A DNA stretch of 64,000 nt from Closterium sp. NIES-65. Lineage: Eukaryota > Streptophyta > Zygnematophyceae > Desmidiales > Closteriaceae. The notes below the pieces were generated by a model. It was given only the letters and a program-made list of their open reading frames with translations, was not told the DNA's origin and did not search any database. Shown here piece by piece: positions 56,286-64,000 of this stretch. Position numbers and translations under genes: made by a program. Each line of letters opens with the position of its first letter. Position 1 is the first letter of the stretch. Where the stretch lies: NCBI GenBank assembly GCA_948144175.1, contig CANXME010002591.1, positions 113,501 to 177,500 on the forward strand, given 5' to 3'.

Positions 56286-58827
56286 GTGCTGTCTCTGCTG
56301 CTGCAGGGGGCACCTCGCGGCCGCGGCCGTACTTCGTTCCACTCCTTCAGCAGGTTCTTGGTCAGTCACCTCCACCTTGTCCCCCTCCCTCTGTAGAGTG
56401 TCCACCGCCGGTCCAGTCTCAGTCACAGCTACCACCTGCCTCGCCACTTCCTCGTCCTTCTCCCTACACTGGTCCTACAGGCGGTCTTACGGAGCGTCGT
56501 GAGCCTGAGTCTCGCCCTGTGTCGCCTGTGTCCCGTCCTGAGTCACCTGTTCGTACTACTTCCACCAGTCGCCGTACTCCGCGTGAGCGTCCGCCACCAG
56601 TCCCTGGCACACACCGGATGTCACTGCGTCCCTCCACTACTCCACAGCGTGTCCCTATGCCGTCTCCTCCTGAGTCCTCTCTTCCTGCTCTTGCTGACCC
56701 TGAGTCTGACTCTCTTCGTGGTGCCAGCCCTACTGTCACGCGCCTCCTGGCCACTGGTGTCACTGACCCTTCGTTTGAGTCTGCTGCTGCGTCTGCCCTA
56801 GTTGCTGAGCTTGTCGACTTTGCTGCTCGTTGTCGTCTAGACTACGCTGCCAGTCTTGTCGCTGAGTCTGAGTCTGTCTGTCCTCCGTCTGTCGGGGGTG
56901 AGTGTGCTCTTAGCACGGACGTCCTTGAGGACCGACAGGAGGATCTTGAGTGTCTTGCAGCCGCTGCGCCCCATCGCGTGTCCATGCTAGTTGCCCCTGA
57001 GGGAGACCCGGATGCACCAGACATCCCGACTCCTCGATCGTACGCTGAGGCAATCGAGGGTCCCTACTCCTCACAGTGGCAGTCAGCCATGGACGCAGAG
57101 ATGGCCTCCTGGAAGTCCACAGGCACCTACGTCGACCAGGTTCCCCCACCTGGGGCGAACATCGTTAGTGGCATGTGGATTTTCAGGGTGAAGCGGCCGC
57201 CGGGTTCTCCGCCTGTCTTCAAGGCTCGTTACGTTGCTCGAGGCTTCAGTCAGCGAGAGGGAGTAGACTTCTTTCAGACCTTCTCCCCCACCCCGAAGAT
57301 GACCACTCTTCGGGTACTACTGCACGTTGCTGCTCAGCGCGACTACGAGCTTCACTCTCTTGACTTCAGCACAGCTTTCTTGCAGGGTAGTCTGCATGAG
57401 GAGATCTGGCTGCGCCGCCCTCCTGGCTTCACTGGGTCGTTTCCTCCTCATACCCAGTGGAGCCTCCGGCGGCCGGTCTACGGTCTCCGCCAGGCGCCAC
57501 GTGAGTGGCACGACACACTGAGGACTACTCTTGCGGCACTTGGGTTCTCGCCTTCTACTGCTGACAAAAAGCTGTTTTTACGCACCGACACTTCGCTGCC
57601 GCCGTTCTACATCCTTGTGTACGTCGACGACTTGGTCTTTGCCACAGCTGACACTGAGTCTCTCGCCCACGTGAATTCGAAGTTGCAGAAGAGACACACA
57701 TGCACAGACCTGGGTGAAGTGCGCAGCTATCTTGGCTTGCAGATCACCCGGGACAGAGCACGCCGCACCATTACCCTGACTCAGTCACACATGGTGCAGC
57801 AGGTCCTTCAGCGCTTCGGTTTCACCTGGTCCTCAGCACAGGCCACTCCTCTGGCTATAGGTCACTCGCTCTCAGCTCTGCCTTCGGATGAGTCCGTAGA
57901 GTCGAGTGGTCCTTGCCCAGAGCTAGTTGGTTGCCTCATGTACCTGATGACTTGCACTCGTCCTAACCTAGCATACCCTCTTGGCCTTCTGGCTTGCTAC
58001 GTGGCTCCTGGTCGTCACCGAAAGATGCACTGGGATGCTGCAAAGAGGGTATTGCGCTACTTGTGCAGTACATCAGGCATGGGGCTCGTGCTTGGAGGAG
58101 GGAGCTCAGTTGTTCTCACTGGGCACTCAGACGCTTCTTGGGTTGACGACCAGGCTACTCAGCGGTCGTCACAGGGTTACACCATCAGTCTTGGCTCTGG
58201 TTCAGTTTCGTGGCGCTCTACGCGTTCGTCTTCAGTTCTCAGCTCCAGTTGTGAGGCTGAGATCTACGCCATAGCCATGGCTGCACAGGAGTTACGCTGG
58301 CTCACCTACCTGCTGACCGACCTTGGAGAGGGGCCTAGTTCTCCTCCAGTGCTGTACGTCGACAACAAGGCTGCCATTGCCTTGTGTGAGGAGCACAGAC
58401 TGGAGCACAGAACGAAGCACATCGCTCTCCGTTACTTCCTTGCTCGTGAGCTGCAGCAGCATGGTCAGCTTCGTCTACGCTACGTGGCCTCTCAGGCCAA
58501 CACCGCTGATATATTCACCAAGGCACTTCAGTCTGGTGATTATCAGCGCTTCTGTACTTTGTTGGGGCTGGTAACCACTTTGCCTCACTTGTTGTAGGCT
58601 TTGTCTGTACTGTGATCTCTATATATACTCCTGCCTGTTTGTTCTGCTAGGCTGAGATCACCTTTGCTGTCTGTACTATTTATATATACTTTTGCATGTG
58701 AACTGGCCATGTGGCCCTTTGCTTGTGCTCGGAGTGTGTGGTGACATTGTGATCCACCCTGAGCTTGCTTGCCTTTCTTGACTGGTCTTGTGACCCCTTG
58801 CTCTCCCCCACTTTGCCTATGGGGGTG

Positions 58828-58952
58828 TGTCAAACACTATATGTGTTATTGTTGTGTAGGCTATTGTGGGTTAGCCTTTAGGGGGTACACAAAGCTAGGG
58901 TTTCCTACTTGTACTCCAACTTTCATAGTGCAATCACTTCTTCTTCGTAACA
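58828..58952 (+). repeat. Element G 3' LTR (125 bp)
   Basis: It pairs with 51872-51996 with one difference. It is preceded by CCTATGGGGGTG and followed by the duplicated GTTTG. Confidence 0.9.
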
Positions 58953-59152
58953 GTTTGGTTTGCGGGAGTCTCAGTGGACTCAGTAGCTGGTCTTGACGCC
59001 GTGCCTCCCTCAATCTGTAGACCAGAGGCTGGAGGTGGAGTAGGGGTAGTACCAGGAGAGCCGTTAGAGGAGCTTCTCTCCTTCTGTGTTGCCATGTCTT
59101 CTGATGTTGTAGAAAAACGAAGTTGAATCTTGCCTTGTCAGCTCTCATACCA
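58953..59152 (-). mobile_element. Element E segment: primer site and gag start
   Basis: On the - strand the 5' LTR is followed by TGGTATGAGAGC (59152-59141), a variant initiator-Met primer site, then a gag start near 59095 reading MATQKERSSSNGSPGTT. Element G lies directly beyond. Confidence 0.8.
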
Positions 59153-59787
59153 TGTTGGGCTGAGAAAAGCCCTTAGGATATTTCAAGGCTAAAGACTCTG
59201 ATACCATGTTGGTAGTTGCGAAAGCGTTCAATGATAAACTGTTGAACCACCTTACGCTGGTATGTGAGGGCAAGATAGATTGATTGTAAGGGCAATCTTT
59301 TATAAGATTACAAGGAATATGAAAGGATGCAATTGTTTGAAGCCTAAGTTGACTTAGGACTTGGGTTGATGGTAGAACGAGAGTTACGAGAGGAAGGAGT
59401 CGAGAGATTAGCCAAAGAGGATTGCATTAGCAAGCATGTGGATACACATAGGAAAGCCTAAGGGGCCGTACTCACTATAGAGTACCCCACTGCAGGCTAG
59501 ACATACTACACATTCTGACAGCAATAATTGTTTTACTGTTGCTGTTGCAGTTCGATACAGTGACGACTCGGGCAACTGCTCAATATCGAGTCAGTTGTTT
59601 GTCCTTGCTGTCGCGCAGTATTGTCGAGTCAAAGGTCGCTGACCTTTGATCTTCGCGTAACCTCCGGCTATTACTTTTCTGTCAACCTCCTCGATTGACT
59701 CGCCATTGCTCCACTGTAGCTTGCCTCGTTTACGGTTCGATGCTACGACACATACCGTAGGAAGCATTAAATTACTTGTTTCCAACA
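59153..59787 (-). repeat. Element E 5' LTR, carrying a solo LTR
   Basis: It has TGTTGG...CCAACA ends; about 443 bp remain after subtracting the nested solo LTR and its duplication. It matches the split 3' LTR at 6676-6813 plus 39666-39978. A second LTR-end/primer-site-like junction lies inside it at 59196-59212. Confidence 0.87.
59334..59520 (-). repeat. Solo LTR inside the 5' LTR of element E
   Basis: 187 bp with ends TGTCAGAATG...TTCAAACA on the - strand and a perfect GCAAT duplication (59329-59333 and 59521-59525). Its right half carries the short-LTR core (GCAGTGGGGTACTC on the element strand). The uninterrupted site can be read at 39720-39730. Confidence 0.88.
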
Positions 59788-59916
59788 CTCCCCGTCTCCT
59801 CATCACTATCACTGAGCTCATCACAAACTATAATCTTGTGAAACGGCATTCCAAAACATAACCACAACACGCATCACAACCAAACAAGCCTTAGAAAACC
59901 TAGTTATCGATCAACT

Positions 59917-62531
59917 TCAGGCCTCTTTTTGGACCAGTCCAGCTGCAGCAATCTGCTTTCTGGCTTCTTCACATTCGTCTTTGAGCCTTTGGTGAACAAC
60001 CTTCAACGCTTTCAGCTGTTCCTCTGCTCTTGATGCTTGTTCCAACACACTTCTGTTTGTCTGGCGAAGCTGTGAAGTCTGCAAGAAAGCACATGGTGAT
60101 GTTACGGTACGTTAACAGGGACCCGACTAAGTTGCCAGATATGTCCATCTTCGAAACAACATAGGCAACCGCACACATACTCATCACATACAAAAGATTC
60201 TGAGCCCCTTACCTCTTCATGAAGCCGCTCCATCATATCTTGTCGGCGCATTCGACTCCGTCGAGCCGATTCACGATTTGACTCCTTTCTGCAGAGCAGA
60301 GCAAATCGTGTTGTGTTAAGATTCTTGCTGTTTATGTGAACAAGGGCAGTAAAAAGGCCAGTCTTGGCTCTGATTCTGACGACTGGAAGAGCAATATCTC
60401 ACCTTTTGACTTCCTTTTCATCGCCTGAACTTGCATGGTCTCCCTTAGCTGCCAACTTTTGCTCCGTGACCTGCTGAGGCGCATCTTGTCCCACTTCTGT
60501 GTCCCAATCTCTTGCAGCAAGCTTGTCAACAGGAGTAGGTGCTGCTCGCTCTGTGAACTCTGCAGCACCACCATCTCTGTGTTGCCAAACAATACCCCCT
60601 GCTGGGGATCCAGTAACACCAGCATGCACGTTTGCCTCCCATGGCAAAGCACGGTCCATTATCGGGAAAGGCACAGAGTACGCATCCACTTCTTGCTGCT
60701 GCTGCTGCTGCTGGTTCTGCTGCCAATGCAGAGGCTGAACGTGGCAGGAGGGCGTCGAGAGCCATGGGGGGAGCCCAGCACTAGCCGCTGCTCCTGGCAT
60801 GGACAGCCATCGGCCTGGGATCTGTCCCGGTTCAATTTCTTCCCTATCCCATGTCCTCCCCGCACCACAAGTGCATCCCTCCTCCTCGCTACTCCCGTTC
60901 TCCAAACCAACCGATCCTACTCGGAACCCACACCCCATCATACCCGCGTCCACACCCATGCCCATGCCGAGTATGTGAGGGTAGGGAGATACCTGGGGTG
61001 GTGCAAGCGGCAGCGAGTGGAGGAAGCGCGGAGTGGCGCATGCCATGGTGGGCAGCTGGCGGGCGGCCAGCGGGAGCACGGCATCCAAGTCCGGACTGCT
61101 GCTGCTGTTGCCTATCCCGCCACCAAGCCTCGCCCAATGGGGGTCAGCTGCTGCTGCGGCAGCTGAAAAGGGCGAGGCTGCAATGGCAGATGGAAGGTAG
61201 GTTGCAAGGGGCAGCATACAGGGGGCGCCGTGCATGGAGTTGGGCGGCGGGCAGCAGCACGGAGAGCGCAGCGATGAGTAGCCGTTGGCGTCCACCTCAT
61301 CACAGTGACACGGGGCGACTGTTTCCGCCAATGGCGACGGAGTTGGAGGAGAACCGGCGGGAGAAGCCAGTTGCGGCGCGCCGAAGTGGGCGGGGCTTGT
61401 GGCAACACCTGGCGGGCAGCGAGATGGCTCGTGGTGCGCTTGATCCGAAGGAATGGCTATACCAGCAGAAGAACGAGAGTGCGGAAGGTTGGCTCGCGTG
61501 GGGTGCGGAAGAGCCGGTGCTCCGCGATGCGGCGACAGTGCGCGCGTGTGCTCCAAGTGCGGCTTACTACCAGCAGTGCACGGTTGTGTTGCCAGCGCGG
61601 CGACTTCTCCTTTCCGTGGTCTGGAAACACGTGAATGAGGGGCACAGGGGTGCAGAGGGGGGGAAGGTCAGTGGGAGTCGAGTGGGAAATGTCAAAACAG
61701 ATGCTAAGGCGAGATGCTATACTTTTTGGTGGGAGGCGCTGTTTTGAGTCCGATGACGCATTTGATGTCCGCCATAGTCAGCCGCATGGTCGCGGGGAGC
61801 GGCCGAGGACGACAGCTCGACGGCCTGCCGGGAGCTGTGGCAAAGGCTGCGATATTACCCTTGCTCGTGTCACTGGGGTGCGCGCCAGGAGCGCGCTCCA
61901 CGTCGTTCGCAATCAGATTGCCGGCGGACAACCGCGGGTTTGTGCCTTCTGTGCATTCCGTGCAGGCCCCGCAACTCTCAGGTGGCGACGCCCCTTGAAT
62001 GGGGAGGCGAAGCGTGGGTGCAGCAACGCCGCGCTCGCCGTCGCAGCAGTCACTGCTGCTCGCGCCCGAGTTGGTGCCACCAGGGAACGCACGCCGCTTG
62101 CGAGACGATACGGCAGTCACAGGAATGTTTACGAGACGCGCATCGTCTTGAGGTGTCAGAAGCTCCTCGTCACCGCTGGTCGACATGAGGGGGTCGTTAG
62201 GCTTTTCTTCTTCCATCGCCTTCATGGCATCCGAGATGCATGTGTAAGGAGACGAGGGCGGGAATAGGGATGGCAAGGACTGGGTGAGCGCAGAAATGGG
62301 CGAAGAGGGGCACCAGTCGAAGCATGCCAAGTCATCGCAAGTCCCTGTTGACGGAGCAAGCACGGCAGGCTTTTCGGTGTGATGAAATGCCTTCAAAAGC
62401 ATCAAATGGCTCTCCGTTAACGCGGTAACGGACGCAGATCTGATCATGTTGGAATCAGACGTAAACTGCACTTCCTTCTCGGCCCCAGCTCGCTGGCCTT
62501 CAGCTGCCAACGCCATTTCAGGGGTTCGCAT
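59917..62531 (-). CDS. bZIP transcription factor, plant type
   Basis: A DNA-binding dimeric transcription factor, expected in the nucleus. The 3' exons are secure: 60403 back to about 61620, then 60288-60213, then 60078-59917, all GT-AG and in phase. Together they give the basic region KRKESNRESARRSRMRRQ and the exact bZIP spacing N-x7-R-x9-L. The zipper continues in register across the last intron with heptad residues L, L, V, A, L, L. The protein ends in GLVQKEA. The N-terminal part is Pro/Ala/Ser-rich with a poly-Gln run coded by CTG/CAG repeats (about 60697-60720), typical of activation regions. An upstream frame (61704-62531, possible start at 62531) has coding-like composition and a basic SSRKRR motif, but its splice junction to 61620 is not resolved, so the first exon and the start are uncertain. 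The stop lies only 129 bp from element E. Confidence 0.75.
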
Positions 62532-63675
62532 GCAGTGTGTGGATTTAGTCTAGCAGCGGAAGCGGAGCAGCCAACGTAAAAATCGAAGGGTTGTATGAAA
62601 TGAACGGAAGTGTATTTCATCCTGCAGCGAGTGTTGGATGACGAACAGTTTGTAAGAAATCATGAACCCCCCTGCGCAAACAGAAGCACCCGCCCTCACT
62701 CATCCCTCCCGCGGCCGACCCCCAGTGCTTCCGTTCCGTCCGTTCGCGCGATGCTTCGCCCAGCATGTGTGGGGGATGACGTATGTGGACTGTGCGGGCA
62801 AGAGGGAACAAACGTTTTTCATGCCCTATTCAACGCCAAGCTTCCCCTTGCAGCTCGAAAAGTGTGGCACCGTTTCATCTTGTGGTCGGTGTATCGAATT
62901 CGCCTGCCCAAAATAGCCTAGTCAACGGCACGCGATCTTGTTCAGGAAGAGTTTCAGCCGTGGCGCCACTCAAATGGAAGAGTTTCAGCCCCTAACAACA
63001 AGCTAGGTCATCAAAGACAGATTGCTCCAGAGCTGACGCATCAAACAGATTTGGCCAGCATAGACAATTTTTGTGGCTGGAGAAAAACGTTCAACGACAG
63101 TGAAAGCGTGCCGTCAACGCGCCTTGGCACTCGTGTCGGGTTTGTGCTGGGAACAACTTTCTACAAACACCACAAATGAAAGTTTCCGGGCTTTTAAAAA
63201 CCTTCACCACCGAGAACGGTGTTAAGGGTTCAGGCGACACCATGTCCGGTATGTAATTTTACATCTAGCACTAGCACACCCAAAAAAACCTTAGGAGGCT
63301 GGGAACAGACCAATGATTGTGCTGGTTGTCGCACACTATTTCATTGGTTTGTCCCAAATGACGTGTACAACCGAGCTGAGCTGGCAGTGCAATAGAGATT
63401 CCAATCATTTCTCAGAAGGCAAAAGTCCAACCCAGACCAGACTCACCATAGTGTCTCTTGCTCATTACATAAACGTAGTCTGTCTACGTCGAAATATGTG
63501 TACAAGTTGGTATGACAAAGAAATGACATCACACATTAACACCTCCTACAGCCACGCTGCTTGTTAGTTCCCGGGCGTGAGATTTCCCACTGTCACCGGT
63601 CCTAGTTTTGAGGCGCCTCAAAAAAAGTGTCCTGGTGCAGCCTCATGCTTTGAAAAGTCTCTAACCGTGTTAGCA
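62532..63675. other. Intergenic region between the kinase and bZIP genes
   Basis: It should hold the bZIP promoter and leader and the 3' UTR of the histidine kinase gene. Short open frames show no recognisable domain. I find no RNA gene, LTR or repeat array here. Confidence 0.5.
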
Positions 63676-63966
63676 TCACTCCAACGGCCTCACAGATGCA
63701 ATGGCATTCTGTATTGTGCGAGCCAATGTATGCAACTGGAATGGCTTTGTATCATACCCATCCATGCCAGCGGTTAAGCATTTCTCCTTGTAGCCTTGCA
63801 TGGCGTGTGCTGTCAGCCCAACGACCGTCATGTGACACTTGCTCTGCTGCTGACGATGCTCTGATGCTTGTCCGATTGGAGTAGGTACGGCACCGGGCAA
63901 ACTTGAGGCCTGCTGCTCCCACTGTCGAATCATGCGAGTGGCTTCGATACCATCCATGATAGGCAT
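63676..63966 (-). CDS. Hybrid sensor histidine kinase, last exon (receiver domain)
   Basis: The terminal exon of a gene that continues beyond the right edge. An acceptor (TTTTCAG) at 63967-63973 precedes MPIMDGIEATRMIRQWE, the helix after the phospho-accepting Asp of a response-regulator receiver. The rest of the fold follows: VVGLTAHAMQGYKEKC (beta-4 with the conserved switch Thr) and AGMDGYDTKPFQ (beta-5 with the conserved Lys). About 30 residues of polar insert sit between the helix and beta-4, as in plant cytokinin-receptor-like (AHK) receivers. It would accept phosphate from the kinase core in a His-Asp phosphorelay. The phospho-accepting Asp, the kinase and any sensor domain lie outside the window, so the subfamily is uncertain. 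Confidence 0.8.
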   Translation of the reverse strand: MPIMDGIEATRMIRQWEQQASSLPGAVPTPIGQASEHRQQQSKCHMTVVGLTAHAMQGYKEKCLTAGMDGYDTKPFQLHTLARTIQNAIASVRPLE

Positions 63967-64000
63967 CTGAAAACGATCGCCACACACATGGGTGACACGT

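Larger units (their letters stand above)
51872..58952 (+). mobile_element. Element G: Ty1/copia retrotransposon
   Basis: LTRs of 125 bp (51872-51996 and 58828-58952, one difference) with a perfect GTTTG duplication inside E. The primer site is TGGTTTCAGAGC. Parts: GC-rich leader array, gag starting near 52745, Gly-rich tract, Cys/His segment (QTCGRAHPTQRCF), protease-like region (FTLDSGASRCFF), integrase (HMDVWGPARV, LHSDRGGEFSS), a repeat-rich linker, reverse transcriptase (YVDDLVF) and RNase H ending near 58597. Most of gag-pol is open; I see about three breaks. It is the second-youngest of the larger elements, after B. Confidence 0.92.
6676..59787 (-). mobile_element. Element E: Ty1/copia LTR retrotransposon, outer shell of the nest
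   Basis: E is a copia element of about 6 kb spread over 53 kb by later insertions. In its own direction the order is 5' LTR (59153-59787), primer site, gag start (58953-59152), gag/protease (49502-51871), integrase to reverse transcriptase (41371-42824), RT/RNase H (39979-41233), and a 3' LTR split into 39666-39978 and 6676-6813. LTR ends are TGTTGG...CCAACA. By-eye LTR divergence is about 8-9%, so it is the oldest element here. It is broken in several places as well as by at least five insertions. The outer flanks share GGGA on the element strand but no perfect 5-bp duplication, so the exact ends are slightly less certain than for the inner elements. Confidence 0.85.

Noticed and set aside
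60435-61747. Plus-strand frames opposite the bZIP gene
   Set aside because: The minus strand carries the bZIP motif with correct splice phases; the plus-strand products show no domain.

Overview
The window looks like nuclear DNA of a GC-rich streptophyte, either a charophyte alga or a bryophyte-grade plant. The support is a plant-type BTB/POZ protein of the At1g63850 kind, a plant-type bZIP factor, an AHK-like receiver exon, short GT-AG introns, and an element primer site that matches plant cytosolic tRNA-Phe. No species can be named from this sequence alone.

Host genes lie only at the two edges. On the left are a five-exon MFS-type permease (72-2986, +) and, convergent with it, a BTB/POZ-family gene (4098-5540, -). 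On the right are a bZIP transcription factor (59917-62531, -) and the last exon of a hybrid histidine kinase (63676-63966, -).

The 53 kb between them (6676-59787) reads as one nest of LTR retrotransposons. The outermost element, E (Ty1/copia, - strand), is the oldest. Its 3' LTR is split by D, a Ty3/gypsy chromovirus (6814-39665, -). D is split by A (copia, 8939-28070, +), B (copia, 28700-36142, +) and C (a short element without coding domains, 37125-39030, -). A contains H (12740-20062, +), a copia element of another family that looks whole, and has fused with a sister copy, I (LTR at 20382). E also carries a solo LTR (41234-41370), F (42825-49501, +), G (51872-58952, +) and a second solo LTR in its 5' LTR (59334-59520). 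F carries a 375-bp TRIM (48825-49199). Five-base target duplications fix most of these boundaries, exactly for A, B, F, G, H, the TRIM and both solo LTRs, and with one mismatch for C and D.

By-eye LTR divergence agrees with the nesting: E about 8-9%, D about 3%, A and F 2-3%, C and H about 1.5%, G and the TRIM under 1%, B zero.

Three observations stand out. H's primer binding site is a 39-nt complement of tRNA-Phe whose only mismatch falls at the m1A58 position and which ends just before position 37, the wybutosine site. H repeats the first 11 nt of that site near its 3' LTR. The TRIM carries a tRNA-like A box/B box unit folded across its LTR/primer-site junction.
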